From the NCBI RefSeq assembly GCF_000422505.1, contig NZ_KE383864.1, forward strand, positions 1 through 44,335: a stretch of DNA of 44,335 nt. The letters run 5' to 3'. The DNA is from Paenibacillus pinihumi DSM 23905 = JCM 16419. GTDB taxonomy: Bacteria > Bacillota > Bacilli > Paenibacillales > Paenibacillaceae. The number at the start of each line of letters is the position of its first letter. The first letter of the stretch is position 1. Both the position numbers and the translations under genes were made by a program. The notes under the pieces were generated by a model, which saw only the letters and a program-made list of their open reading frames with translations, had not been told where the DNA came from and did no database searches. This document shows positions 34,049 to 43,063 of this stretch, piece after piece.

Positions 34049-35221
34049 TTACCTTCCGTAATTATACAGCAGCACGCAGCGCGAGCAGACCGGTGTCAGC
34101 CCTTCCCCCAGCACCTCCCGGTGCTTGCGGAAATTGTCGCCATGGAATACTTCATGCAGACCGGCATTGTTCAGATCGCCCAGAGTAAACTCCGGAAAAA
34201 ATTTACACGGATTCACCTTGCCGTCCGGCATAACGTCCAGACGATTGGCAATGGACAGGCACTGTGCACGTTTCATTGCCGGTTTCTCCGAACCGAGAAT
34301 AAAGTCGCTCACCTCGCCTGGCTCCAGTGCAGGCTGGAACCGGATTCTGCGCTTCCATACCCGCCGGTTAATCCGCTCCATCTCGGCCTGCAAGGCCGGA
34401 ATATTGTCCGGCGATACGCGGAAGGAGAAGGAATGCCAGCTGTAACGCTGCTGCTGCTCGATCGCTTCCAGCCAGTGAAAGCGTTCCTCGTAATATTCGT
34501 CCATTTTGGCCGCGATCGATTCCGGAATATACCAAGGGAATACGAAGTAGACCGTGTCTACCCCAAGATTTTCGAAATATTCCATGAAGTCGTACAGCTT
34601 CGTGACCATCGAATCGCTGATCGTCAAGCTGATTGAAATCCGGCCCCGGTATTCTCCTGTCTGCTGCAATTCCAGCATTCGGTTTACCGCCTGGACGACC
34701 TTCTTGAAGGTTCCCTTCCCACGAATGGCATCATTCTCCGCCTCGAATCCGTCAAGACTGATCAACAGCGTCATATCCTCGGATATTTTCAAAATGGAAG
34801 GCAAATTCTTTTCAATCAGCAGGGCGTTCGTGCAAATCGTCGTATTGCGCGGATCACGGGCCAGCAGCTCCGCCAGCTCATTGAATTTACTGTAGAAGAG
34901 CGGCTCCCCGCCCCACAGGTACAGCCTCGATTTACGCTCGCGCGTCTGCTCCAGAATGCTCTCCAGCATGGAAAATTCGATCTCCTGATTTTTGACCTCC
35001 TTGGCCATATCATGATGGAAACCGTCGTTCGCCCACTCAAAGCAGTGCTTGCACCGCAAATTGCAGCCGTTGTTCAGCTTGATTCCGATATCATCGGGAA
35101 TATCAAGCGCAAATGCCGGATCGCGCTTCAGCGCCCGGCTTGCCCGGGATATGTTCTGAATGGTCCGCTTCATATTATCGAAGGTGTTGCGGTCAAATTT
35201 GATTTGTGTTTTCGGTTGCAT
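34049..35221 (-). CDS. Radical SAM/SPASM enzyme 1
   Basis: About 390 residues. CNLRCKHC (Cys at about 53, 57, 60) is the radical SAM [4Fe-4S] motif, followed by WGGEPLF and ISLDGFEAENDAIRG, typical of SPASM-type peptide or small-molecule modifying enzymes. The C-terminal SPASM-like domain has Cys in RAQCLS, NPCKFFPEF and PVCSRCVLLYNYG, enough to bind at least one auxiliary cluster. Substrates cannot be read. It is the last gene of the operon, following the acyl carrier protein by 75 bp. The start is ATG 35221 with AGGAGG 7 nt upstream. It resembles the operon's other radical SAM enzyme, including the CxEWxxDG/CYEWGDNG element after the cluster motif, so the two probably arose by duplication. 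Confidence 0.9.
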   Translation of the reverse strand: MQPKTQIKFDRNTFDNMKRTIQNISRASRALKRDPAFALDIPDDIGIKLNNGCNLRCKHCFEWANDGFHHDMAKEVKNQEIEFSMLESILEQTRERKSRLYLWGGEPLFYSKFNELAELLARDPRNTTICTNALLIEKNLPSILKISEDMTLLISLDGFEAENDAIRGKGTFKKVVQAVNRMLELQQTGEYRGRISISLTISDSMVTKLYDFMEYFENLGVDTVYFVFPWYIPESIAAKMDEYYEERFHWLEAIEQQQRYSWHSFSFRVSPDNIPALQAEMERINRRVWKRRIRFQPALEPGEVSDFILGSEKPAMKRAQCLSIANRLDVMPDGKVNPCKFFPEFTLGDLNNAGLHEVFHGDNFRKHREVLGEGLTPVCSRCVLLYNYGR

Positions 35222-35296
35222 GGACGCTCCTCCTTGCTCTATGGACTTGCAGCAATACTGGCGGACTACTGGAAGTCCGCATCGCACGTACGCAGC

Positions 35297-35545
35297 TTAA
35301 CTGGCTGCAGCTTTCTCGCGCTCCAGGAAGCTTGCCAGACGCTCAATCGAGCTCATATGCTCGTAATCGAAGGTTTCAAAGTCGATCTCCAGGTCAAAGG
35401 CATCCTCAATCGCCAGCACAAAATTAATCATTTGCAGAGAGTCCAGCCCGACTTCCTGAATAATGTCAGTCTGCGGCTTTAATGAGGGCCGCAGCTCCGG
35501 AGTGTTTTTCACTTCGCATAAGATAGTCATAATGGTTTGAATCAT
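35297..35545 (-). CDS. Acyl/peptidyl carrier protein
   Basis: 82 residues, a complete four-helix carrier protein. The 4'-phosphopantetheine Ser lies in VGLDSLQMINFVLAIEDAFD (Ser near residue 36), and the final helix is SSIERLASFLE. It is free-standing, not fused to any synthase, between a dehydrogenase and a radical SAM gene. It would carry the pathway intermediate as a thioester, as BtrI does in butirosin biosynthesis. No phosphopantetheinyl transferase is in the window. AAGGAGG lies 8 nt upstream of the ATG. Confidence 0.93.
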   Translation of the reverse strand: MIQTIMTILCEVKNTPELRPSLKPQTDIIQEVGLDSLQMINFVLAIEDAFDLEIDFETFDYEHMSSIERLASFLEREKAAAS

Positions 35546-35562
35546 GTAGAATGCCTCCTTTT

Positions 35563-36570
35563 TTATGTGTGGGATACTTGTATGCTCGCCCGAGCATGCT
35601 GCATAAGCTTCTCCAGCAGCCCGATCCTCGCCAAGGAATCCTGTAGTGGAATGTTATCCCGATTGCCGTCTATGATATCCGAGAAAAAGGCCAGTTGATT
35701 GGTAAAATAGTTTTGTGCGTCGAAGCTGATCTTCTCCGTCTTCCCGCTTCCCTTGTGTTCTATGCGAATGGCAAGCTTGTAGCTGCCCATGCTCGGACGG
35801 AAGAAATGCTCGACCGTGACAGCAGCTCGCTCAAATTCAATTGTATGCCGGGAACCGGCCGGCAGCTCAAAAGAGGTCAGCAATTCTGCACGGATGCCCC
35901 CTGCTAGATTCAGCTCCGCGCGGAACGACCAGTCGCACCCGTTCGGGCCGTCAAAGGCCGATTGTGCATTGAAGCCTTCCAGATCCAGGCCAAATACCGC
36001 TTGTATGAATTGCAGCCAATAGCAGCCGAGATCGTAGAAGACGCCGCCCCCGCATTCGGGGAGACTCCGGTAATTGAGCTGCTGCGGGTCCTGGAACGGG
36101 ACTGCGATATAAGATTTGACCTCTGTCACACATCCGTAAGACCGTTCCTCGACCATCCGTCTGAGCTCCTGCTGCCAGGGGTGGTGCTGAACCATCAGCC
36201 CTTCCAGCACCGGCAGCTGTACCGCCGATTGAACTGCCATCAGCTTGGCAAGCTCATCTGTATTCAGGCTCACCGGCTTTTCCACCAGTACCGGCTTGCC
36301 GTATTGCAGCGCCTTGATGGCCCATTCCTGATGCAGTTCATTGCTGAGCGCAATATAGACGAAGTCAATTTCCTTGCAGCCGAGCAGCTCCTCATAGCTC
36401 CCGAATGAACGGGCAATGCCGTACTGATTCGCATATTCTGCGGCCCTCTGCCCTGACCGGCCCGCTACAGCATACACATTCAGATGCTGCAGCTGCCTGA
36501 CAGGCTGGAGCAGCGCACGCTCGACGATCCGGGCGCACCCCAGGACACCGATTTGTTTGATGGTCATCAC
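35563..36570 (-). CDS. Gfo/Idh/MocA-family NAD(P)-dependent oxidoreductase
   Basis: 335 residues. The N-terminal Rossmann fold has IGVLGCARIVERAL, then EIDFVYIALSNELH and the family-defining VLVEKPVSLN (E-K-P near residue 97). The C-terminal domain has the GGGVFYDLGCYW motif, the D-x-G-C-Y form in which Tyr replaces the usual His. The family oxidises or reduces hydroxyl/keto groups on sugars, cyclitols and similar substrates; here it could tailor the sugar or a cyclitol part of the product. It is 17 bp upstream of the carrier protein gene and 16 bp after a radical SAM gene, within the operon. Confidence 0.92.
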   Translation of the reverse strand: MMTIKQIGVLGCARIVERALLQPVRQLQHLNVYAVAGRSGQRAAEYANQYGIARSFGSYEELLGCKEIDFVYIALSNELHQEWAIKALQYGKPVLVEKPVSLNTDELAKLMAVQSAVQLPVLEGLMVQHHPWQQELRRMVEERSYGCVTEVKSYIAVPFQDPQQLNYRSLPECGGGVFYDLGCYWLQFIQAVFGLDLEGFNAQSAFDGPNGCDWSFRAELNLAGGIRAELLTSFELPAGSRHTIEFERAAVTVEHFFRPSMGSYKLAIRIEHKGSGKTEKISFDAQNYFTNQLAFFSDIIDGNRDNIPLQDSLARIGLLEKLMQHARASIQVSHT

Positions 36571-36586
36571 GATGACCCCGCCCTCC

Positions 36587-37696
36587 TTATTTGGCCGAAG
36601 TCGTCTTGAAGTTCAGACAGCAGGCCTGGCAGATCGGGAAGGAATTGCGCTTTAGATAATTGCGGTATTCCTTGTATTTGGGCCCGTTCCAAATGTCCAG
36701 CAGCCGCTCCTCATAGACATTGCCGAGCGACAGGTCGTAAAAGGCGTGGCAGGAGGTGACATCGCCTCTGGCGTTAATTTCCGTGCTCAGCCATGGGAAT
36801 TCGCATCTCTTTTTGGCATGGGGGAGCTTGTCACTGTTCCCGCTGAAATACAGCTCCACCGTCTCCTCTGTCATGTTGGACGGATAAGCGTTAAAGAAGA
36901 CGCCCTTCTCCTTGCAATACCGCTCGATATTGCGCACCTGCCTGGCGATCTCCTTCGCGTCCATCTCGCTGAACTCCGACAGTTCGCGGACAAACCCTCT
37001 GGACCCGTCAGCCGTCGTATCCACATCAAATTGTGTCTTCAAAATGTTCCGGTAGTTGACATGGTCCTCAGGTGTAATGAAGGACTGGAACTCCAGACTG
37101 ATATGATCGAGCTGTGTGATATCAATACTATTAAAAAACAGTTCCTCCACATGCATGTAGGTGAGCGGGGTAATAATGAAGATCGTGCCAATCTTCGGGA
37201 ACTGCTTTCCTTTCTCCTCACGCAAATTATGCAGCTTCTCAATCCCGCGGGTTGCCCGTTTGAACACCCCTTTGCCCCGCTGCTGATCATTGATTTCCTC
37301 TGGCCCATCCATGGAAATCCAGACGCGGTGCGGCTCATTCTCGATAATCATCTCCGCATGCTTCTCAAGCAGTGTTCCGTTGGTCGGGAAGGCGACCTCA
37401 CTGCCATAATATTTAAGCGCCGCCAGCACCTCATCTATTTTCGGGTACATCAGCGGCTCCCCGCCGAACAGATCGTAGTAAGGCCTGGCCGGACTGCAGT
37501 CTTCTATAATTTGCTTAACAACATTAATATCAAGCTGTTTTAATACCCCTCTTTCCTTGTAAGCCCCGTTGTCTCCCCACTCATAGCACATTTTGCATCT
37601 CAGATTACAGGCCTCCAGAAGCTGCAGCCAAATCCAGCGGGGCATGGACCTGCTGAGTGATGGCGTAATACTTTCATTTTGAAGTTGTACAGACAT
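36587..37696 (-). CDS. Radical SAM/SPASM enzyme 2
   Basis: 369 residues. CNLRCKMC (Cys at about 29, 33, 36) binds the radical SAM cluster; LFGGEPLMY and ISMDGPEEIND are core strands; the C-terminal SPASM domain has KKRCEFPW, VTSCHAFYDLSLGN and PICQACCLNF for auxiliary clusters. In characterised relatives SPASM enzymes oxidise alcohols (BtrN, sulfatase maturases) or make thioether or C-C links in peptides. Which applies here is open, because no precursor peptide gene is evident. ATG at 37696; the 108-bp gap from the glycosyltransferase is the widest inside the operon. Confidence 0.9.
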   Translation of the reverse strand: MSVQLQNESITPSLSRSMPRWIWLQLLEACNLRCKMCYEWGDNGAYKERGVLKQLDINVVKQIIEDCSPARPYYDLFGGEPLMYPKIDEVLAALKYYGSEVAFPTNGTLLEKHAEMIIENEPHRVWISMDGPEEINDQQRGKGVFKRATRGIEKLHNLREEKGKQFPKIGTIFIITPLTYMHVEELFFNSIDITQLDHISLEFQSFITPEDHVNYRNILKTQFDVDTTADGSRGFVRELSEFSEMDAKEIARQVRNIERYCKEKGVFFNAYPSNMTEETVELYFSGNSDKLPHAKKRCEFPWLSTEINARGDVTSCHAFYDLSLGNVYEERLLDIWNGPKYKEYRNYLKRNSFPICQACCLNFKTTSAK

Positions 37697-37804
37697 AAAT
37701 AGGCCTCCTAATGGTCGATATCGTTGTGATCCGGTGCTTGCCGACTATCCACAAACCAGTTATCGCTGCAAAATCTGCCTGACATTGCTGCTTACGCCGA
37801 AACA

Positions 37805-38902
37805 TCACCTCCCATTCGTAATTTCATGCAGCAGATTGCCGGACTCATCCCGCGCGCGGACAAGGTTATGATGAATCTGCTCCAGCACATCCGCTGAATA
37901 ATGCTGTGCCTGCCAGGCCTCATAGCTGATTCCCAGGCCCAGTGACTCCCAGAGTCTTGCGTTCGACCGCTCATGCTCCCCGAAGGGCTCCAGGAAAATG
38001 AGCGGCGTGGCGGCTGCCAGCGAATCCAGCAGTGTCGCTCCCCCCGGCTTGCTGATAATGCCGCTACTGTGCCGGATCAGCTCAAAGGCCCTGGGATAAT
38101 CATGCGAGTCCCCATATGTATTGGGCTGGCTTGCATGGATCTCGGCAAACGGAGGAAAATCCAAGTCGCCGTCCGCATTGCGGTGCCACGGGCTCCATTC
38201 CGGGTCCAGCAAATAGTAACGGTGGTTCCCTCCGGCATGCGCTGCCTGCTGTGCTCCTTCACGGTAATAGGTCACGATATGCAGAGCCGCTCCGGCAGAC
38301 GTCAGCTCGGAAATCTTGTCCTTGTACGTGCCGATCCCCCAACCGCCGCCATGGATGACATAGCGCCTCTCCCTTTTTTCAAAGGGGACAGCCTTCTCCG
38401 TGCTGACCGCTATTGTCTGCGCAATCCGTTCCTCTCCGGGCGGGTAGAGCCAAATATTTTCAAATTGGCTGCAAGCATCCCCATAGACGGAGAAAGATGG
38501 CGTATCACTTGCATCCAGACGAATGAGCCGAATATCTACTTCCGTCCCGCCGAGCATATCCCGGTAACGCTCCAAAACTGGAATCCAGAATCCTGTCAGC
38601 GCCAGAAACCTTCGCCTGCCATCCTGCCTCCACTGCTCCAGCAGCGCAGCAGTCTTGCTCTCATCCAGACTGCTGCGGCTGTCCCTGGCCAGCTTGTAGC
38701 CTGTCTTGGCTACCTTGAAGCTGTCATGGAATGCCTTGCGGTAACGGGGAATATTCTCCCGCGTCTCATCATCATAGAGATGCTCCAGCATGTAAATATC
38801 TGCCGGTATACCCTCCTTGCGAAGCTGGAGCTGCAGCAGCTTTGCCGGTATATAGACGCCCAGGGAGTTGCCTGCACTGAGCAGCGTCACCGTATGCGCC
38901 AT
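37805..38902 (-). CDS. GT-B-fold glycosyltransferase-like protein
   Basis: About 365 residues with the MurG/UGT-like two-domain layout: an N-terminal TVTLLSAGNSLGVYIP loop, a central RRYVIHGGGWGIGTYKDKI strand, and the donor-binding element SKPGGATLLDSLAAATPLIFLEPFGEHERSN (residues about 290-320). It is divergent, and neither donor nor acceptor can be read. ATG at 38902 with AGGAGG 8 nt upstream; a longer frame to 38965 is not supported. It lies between the ATP-grasp and radical SAM genes, in one direction, so it probably glycosylates the cluster's product. Confidence 0.82.
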   Translation of the reverse strand: MAHTVTLLSAGNSLGVYIPAKLLQLQLRKEGIPADIYMLEHLYDDETRENIPRYRKAFHDSFKVAKTGYKLARDSRSSLDESKTAALLEQWRQDGRRRFLALTGFWIPVLERYRDMLGGTEVDIRLIRLDASDTPSFSVYGDACSQFENIWLYPPGEERIAQTIAVSTEKAVPFEKRERRYVIHGGGWGIGTYKDKISELTSAGAALHIVTYYREGAQQAAHAGGNHRYYLLDPEWSPWHRNADGDLDFPPFAEIHASQPNTYGDSHDYPRAFELIRHSSGIISKPGGATLLDSLAAATPLIFLEPFGEHERSNARLWESLGLGISYEAWQAQHYSADVLEQIHHNLVRARDESGNLLHEITNGR

Positions 38903-38979
38903 CCAATCGTCCTCCTTATTATTCCTGAGCGTAATAGCTTGAGGCAGTGTTCTAGGCACGGACAATAAACGAAAGTTGC

Positions 38980-40266
38980 CTATATGGAGGCGGACTGTGC
39001 CTGCACAGCCGAGAATCGTTCGAAGTCTTCCAGCATTTCTTGCAATCTTGACGCTTCATTTCCGTAGAACAGAACAAAAATACGGTACAAATGCCGGTCC
39101 GCTTCCTGGGTGCATGCGAAGGTATAGATTAAAAATTGATGGTGCTGGTCCGGGCGAAGCTCGACCTCCAACTGCTCTTTCAACTCTTCAAAAGCAAGTC
39201 TGTCGCTGGTCTCCAGACGAATATAGCGGCTCTCAATATGCTGGTAATGCGGAAGAAGAGATTCAATAAGAGGCAGCAGGTAGGTCACCTGTGTAAATCT
39301 GGCATTGATTTCGATAACCGGATACAGGGTTCCGGTATGATCAACAATCGAATCGATCCCGGCAATTCCGCGGTATCCCAGCTCTCGCAGCACCTCGCCA
39401 AGCCGGAGTATTTCCGTGCGGTACTGACCGATAACATCAGCTTCATAGTTTGGCGTATAGTTCGTGCCAACGTAGACACCGTAGGTATTAATTCGCTGCT
39501 CCGTTACCGCCAGCAGATGGACAGATTCAGGCCCGATCCACAATTGGGCGTTCAATGACTGACGGATCGGGTGCCATGCCTCCAGCAGCAGCTCAAATGA
39601 GGCTGTCCGCTTACGAATATATACCGACAGCTGTCTGAATTTATGCTCGTTCTCAATGATCGTCAGCCCTTTGCCGGATGAACCGTATGCCTGTTTCAGC
39701 ACGGCCTGTTCGAATCCGGCCTCGCGAAATGCCCCATAGGTTTCATCCAATTCCTCCGGAGTCTTGCAAAATCTGCCTCTCGTTACGGCAAATCCGTTTT
39801 CCTCTGCCAATTTTCGTGTCCTGTACTTGCTATTCAGTTCTCTGACCTTACGGGCATCAGAATCGATTAGCTCCCAGCCGTACGTGTCGGCCAGCACTGT
39901 AAATTCCGGAGTCAGGATGAAGGGCATGAAGGTGCAGTTGCCGGGGGCTGCTGCTGCTGCAAATGACGCAATCTCACCTGCGTCCCGGGTCACACATAAA
40001 TGCGGCAGCTGACCTTTGTGTCGTTTGACATCGGCCAGAAACTGCGGGTCGGGAACATGCAGCAGCCAGACGACATCACCCGGCTCGGCGATCCACAGCA
40101 ATTGCTGCTCCTGCTGCTCGATTAGCGCGTTGTGCTGCGGTTTCGCAAATGACGGAAACAACGGCTTTTCATTCCAATTCTGATCCTCATTGATGTTCGC
40201 ATGCCAAAGCACATGTCCTTCTCTCGCCTTGCGAAACGGTTCAATGTCCAGAATACGGCCATTCAT
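38980..40266 (-). CDS. ATP-grasp ligase
   Basis: About 428 residues: an N-terminal pre-ATP-grasp region (1-140), then an ATP-grasp fold with AVLKQAYGSSGKGLTII (glycine-rich loop, near 187) and the metal-binding strand PVIEINARFTQVTY (near 314), where Glu and Asn would hold Mg2+. Such enzymes form an acyl-phosphate and couple it to an amine or thiol. In butirosin, ATP-grasp BtrJ loads an amino acid on carrier protein BtrI. A carrier protein is in this operon, so amino-acid loading is a reasonable guess; peptide or amide ligation is the alternative. ATG 40266 is preceded by AGAGGTGAG. Confidence 0.85.
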   Translation of the reverse strand: MNGRILDIEPFRKAREGHVLWHANINEDQNWNEKPLFPSFAKPQHNALIEQQEQQLLWIAEPGDVVWLLHVPDPQFLADVKRHKGQLPHLCVTRDAGEIASFAAAAAPGNCTFMPFILTPEFTVLADTYGWELIDSDARKVRELNSKYRTRKLAEENGFAVTRGRFCKTPEELDETYGAFREAGFEQAVLKQAYGSSGKGLTIIENEHKFRQLSVYIRKRTASFELLLEAWHPIRQSLNAQLWIGPESVHLLAVTEQRINTYGVYVGTNYTPNYEADVIGQYRTEILRLGEVLRELGYRGIAGIDSIVDHTGTLYPVIEINARFTQVTYLLPLIESLLPHYQHIESRYIRLETSDRLAFEELKEQLEVELRPDQHHQFLIYTFACTQEADRHLYRIFVLFYGNEASRLQEMLEDFERFSAVQAQSASI

Positions 40267-40297
40267 AATCTCACCTCTAATCAAAAGTGGATTGCGA

Positions 40298-41107
40298 TTA
40301 AAGATTGGAGCTGCTGTAGGCTTTGAGCGCCTGCTTCCACAGGAGCCGGATGAGGATGAAGAAGATTAACGGAGCCAGTATCCCCCATAGAAGATGAATG
40401 CCTCTTAGCCTGTTTAGAACAAGCAATGGCGCATAGTTCGTAATAATAAAAACCGGAATGATAAAAGTGCCGATGCGCTGTATCCATTTGTTATAAATCA
40501 TGTATGGCATGTTGTTCGCATCCCATATCGAATAAGATATTTCGCTTGCAGCGCTTGTATTCACAAACCAGAATGACAAGAGAGCCGGGATGATCATCAC
40601 ACAGTACGTCAAAATGGTCGCAAGCGCCAGAAAGATAAGAAACGCCCCAAGATTAAACAGCGTAAACGGAATCTCCGAAGCCTTCCAGCCAATTGCCACC
40701 ATGACAGACCCGGCCACGATATTGGGAAGGGGCATTCCTGTCTCAATATAGCGGAAGGAGACAAGGAATTGCAGGGAGACGGGCTTGACCATCATCAAAT
40801 CCAGCATTCCGGTACGAACGTATTCAGTAATGCGCAGAAAATTGTTATAGAATAGCCCCATATATAATCCGGTCAGCAAAATATGGGTGCCCATAAACAT
40901 AAGAATCGTATCGGGCGTCATGCCATCCACATGTACATTGGTTTGATAGACGACAGATACATACAGCAGCTTCGCCATTAGAAAGGCCGTTTCTACGAAT
41001 ATCCCCGCCACAAAATTAAATCTGTACTCCATTTGGGACAAGAGCGAGTTTTTCGCGAATAAAACGAGAAGATACAGATGCCTCCGCAGCTCGATGACCA
41101 CATTCAA
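40298..41107 (-). CDS. ABC-2 type permease (PF06182-like), second subunit
   Basis: 269 residues, about six membrane helices. The N-terminal pattern LSQMEYRFNFVAGIFVETAF and the central KPVSLQFLVSFRYIETG cytoplasmic loop fit the ABC2_membrane_6 family of exporter permeases. It is encoded 4 bp after the partner permease, whose homologous opening is SSLEYRFNFFLSLISAVFP. It probably forms the heterodimeric channel that, with the ATPase, exports the cluster's product or gives self-resistance. Confidence 0.9.
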   Translation of the reverse strand: MNVVIELRRHLYLLVLFAKNSLLSQMEYRFNFVAGIFVETAFLMAKLLYVSVVYQTNVHVDGMTPDTILMFMGTHILLTGLYMGLFYNNFLRITEYVRTGMLDLMMVKPVSLQFLVSFRYIETGMPLPNIVAGSVMVAIGWKASEIPFTLFNLGAFLIFLALATILTYCVMIIPALLSFWFVNTSAASEISYSIWDANNMPYMIYNKWIQRIGTFIIPVFIITNYAPLLVLNRLRGIHLLWGILAPLIFFILIRLLWKQALKAYSSSNL

Positions 41108-41111
41108 GCGT

Positions 41112-41918
41112 TCAGCCTCCCAGTCCGAGATACCTTTTCATCCCCTGCTTCCAGACGAGCCGGCAAATGACCAGCAGCAGCAATATCCAGATGGCTTGCC
41201 CGGCCAGTCCCTGCCAGACCATCGGCCCGTCAATTCTTCCATTCAGCAGATTCACAGGGAAATAGATTAAATAATGAAACGGCAAAAATCGAAATAACAG
41301 CTGCAGCTTCTCTCCGAAAATTTCGAGCGGGAACATGCCGCCGCTCATAATTTGAATCAACAGGCTGGTGACGACGAAAAAATAAGAGATTTCCGACAAC
41401 CAGAATGCAAAAGCACAAATGCTATATGAAATCAGGAAACTAAGAATAATAGACAAGATAAGAGAAAGGCAAAAGACCAGGATGCGTTCTTTTGATGTAT
41501 GAAGATTAAAGGAATTATTTAATGCGAAGGTCAAAACTAAAATAATAATTAAGGAGGTTGCAAAATGAATCAGCCGCTGTCCAAGATAAGAGCTGATGCG
41601 AAAGCCGAAATAGGTAATCGGCTGAATAATATACTTATTCAATCCGCCGCTCTTGATATCCTCTGCGATGGCATATTCCATATGGGTCAGGACAAGCTTG
41701 GAGATAACGGCCGCCAGTATCGTATACATGATCATTTCATGATAGGTATACCCGAACACCTGCTGTTCCCCGGCGCTTGCATACACCGCGGTCCATATAT
41801 AATAATGCACAATCATCGGGAACACGGCACTGATCAGGGAGAGAAAAAAATTAAAACGGTATTCCAGCGAACTCTGAAAACCGATACGGAATGACACGGC
41901 ATATTTGTTATTTCTCAT
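41112..41918 (-). CDS. ABC-2 type permease (PF06182-like), first subunit
   Basis: 268 residues, about six membrane helices, with LEYRFNFFLSLISAVFPMIV near the N-terminus and KSGGLNKYIIQPITYFGFR as the coupling loop. Its ATG overlaps the ATPase stop codon by 4 bp (41915-41918), so the two are translationally coupled. It pairs with the downstream permease. Confidence 0.9.
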   Translation of the reverse strand: MRNNKYAVSFRIGFQSSLEYRFNFFLSLISAVFPMIVHYYIWTAVYASAGEQQVFGYTYHEMIMYTILAAVISKLVLTHMEYAIAEDIKSGGLNKYIIQPITYFGFRISSYLGQRLIHFATSLIIILVLTFALNNSFNLHTSKERILVFCLSLILSIILSFLISYSICAFAFWLSEISYFFVVTSLLIQIMSGGMFPLEIFGEKLQLLFRFLPFHYLIYFPVNLLNGRIDGPMVWQGLAGQAIWILLLLVICRLVWKQGMKRYLGLGG

Positions 41919-42901
41919 ACACTGCCGCTGTACAGTCGGGCAATGCCGTCCTCGATCTGCAAATCTTCAATATTGAAGTCAACGACAGGGAACTTGTCCA
42001 GGAACTGTTGAAGGCATAACCGGACCTCATCCTTCCCTACCTCGACAACAGCATAATTCCCGTCTGATTCCTTTACATCACCGAAGGCTAGCAGCAGTTC
42101 AGGAGAAATCTCTTCGGAGAAGAACAGCTTGATCAGCTTGCGCTCCTCATGCCGGGTTCCAATCCGCTTCAGCTCGCCATCGTACAGAATCGTGCCGGCG
42201 TTAATGAGAATAACTCTGGAGCACAGGTCTTCAATATCCTTCATATAGTGACTTGTCAGTATAACCGTTGCGCGGTATTGCTCATTGTAATATTTGAGAA
42301 AATTGCGTACCGCCCGCTGTGACATCATATCCAGCCCGATAGTCGGCTCATCCAGATACATTAGCCTCGGACGATGGATCAAAGAAGCTATCAGTTCCAT
42401 CTTCATCCGCTCGCCCAGCGACAGTCTGCGTACCTGTACGCCCAATAGCTTCCTGACCTCCAGGAGACCAGACAACTCATCAAGCGTTCTGCGATATTCC
42501 TCATCAGGAACCTGATAAATGCATTTGTTGAGGTAAATAGATTCTCCTGCAGGCAAATCCGGCCATAGCTGGCTCTTCTGCCCCATTACAATCGAAAACA
42601 GCTGCTTGAACGGCTTCTTCCGCTCCCAAGGAGTATACCCGAACACATTGGCACTCCCCGAGGTAGGATGCAAAATACCCGACAGCATTTTGAGCGTCGT
42701 CGTCTTCCCGGCTCCGTTGGGACCGAGGAATCCGACCATTTCGCCTTCCTCGATAGCGAAGGATACAGCATTTACAGCCTTCTTCACCAGCTTTTTTCGG
42801 AAAAACAGATTTTTGAGCGACTGCCGCATGCCAATATCTTTCTTGTAATACTCGAATTCCTTGACCAGCTGGCAGACCTCAACAGCATTCCCCACAGGCA
42901 T
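41915..42901 (-). CDS. ABC transporter ATPase
   Basis: About 328 residues: Walker A GPNGAGKTT (near residue 65), Q-loop VMGQKSQLW, a signature with Leu in place of one Gly, LSLGERMKME, Walker B RLMYLDEPTIGLD and switch His in TSHYMKD. The closest type is the NatA/ABC-2 exporter ATPase paired with PF06182 permeases. It is the first gene of the nine-gene operon. The start is uncertain: ATG 42901 has its GGAGAGGGG site only about 1 nt away, whereas GTG 42895 has the same site at 7 nt spacing and may be the true start. Confidence 0.92.
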   Translation of the reverse strand: MPVGNAVEVCQLVKEFEYYKKDIGMRQSLKNLFFRKKLVKKAVNAVSFAIEEGEMVGFLGPNGAGKTTTLKMLSGILHPTSGSANVFGYTPWERKKPFKQLFSIVMGQKSQLWPDLPAGESIYLNKCIYQVPDEEYRRTLDELSGLLEVRKLLGVQVRRLSLGERMKMELIASLIHRPRLMYLDEPTIGLDMMSQRAVRNFLKYYNEQYRATVILTSHYMKDIEDLCSRVILINAGTILYDGELKRIGTRHEERKLIKLFFSEEISPELLLAFGDVKESDGNYAVVEVGKDEVRLCLQQFLDKFPVVDFNIEDLQIEDGIARLYSGSV

Positions 42902-42962
42902 TCCCCTCTCCAGGAGCAAATCTCAGCATGCCCATACATACAGCGGGCCATAACTTTCTTTC

Positions 42963-42991
42963 ATTGTAATTAAATGACAGCTTTTTGTACA
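42963..42991 (-). promoter_or_regulatory. Candidate promoter of the nine-gene operon
   Basis: On the minus strand TGTACA (42991-42986), a 17-bp spacer, and TACAAT (42968-42963), about 60 bp upstream of the ATPase start. It fits sigma-A (4/6 and 5/6 matches). Confidence 0.55.
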
Positions 42992-43038
42992 TAGCACCAG
43001 AGTATTATTTTGAGAGAGGGGCATAAGCGAGGGAGTTA

Positions 43039-43059
43039 GACGCCGGATGTCCGGGCGTC
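43039..43059 (-). terminator. Possible hairpin after the small hypothetical gene
   Basis: GACGCC...GGCGTC with an inner GGA/TCC gives a GC-rich stem just past the stop at 43064, but no T-tract follows, so termination is doubtful. Confidence 0.35.
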
Positions 43060-43063
43060 AACT

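Noticed and set aside
37973..38968. Plus-strand open frame of 331 codons opposite the glycosyltransferase
   Set aside because: Shadow of the GT gene, which has GT-B motifs and a good RBS; the antisense frame has neither.
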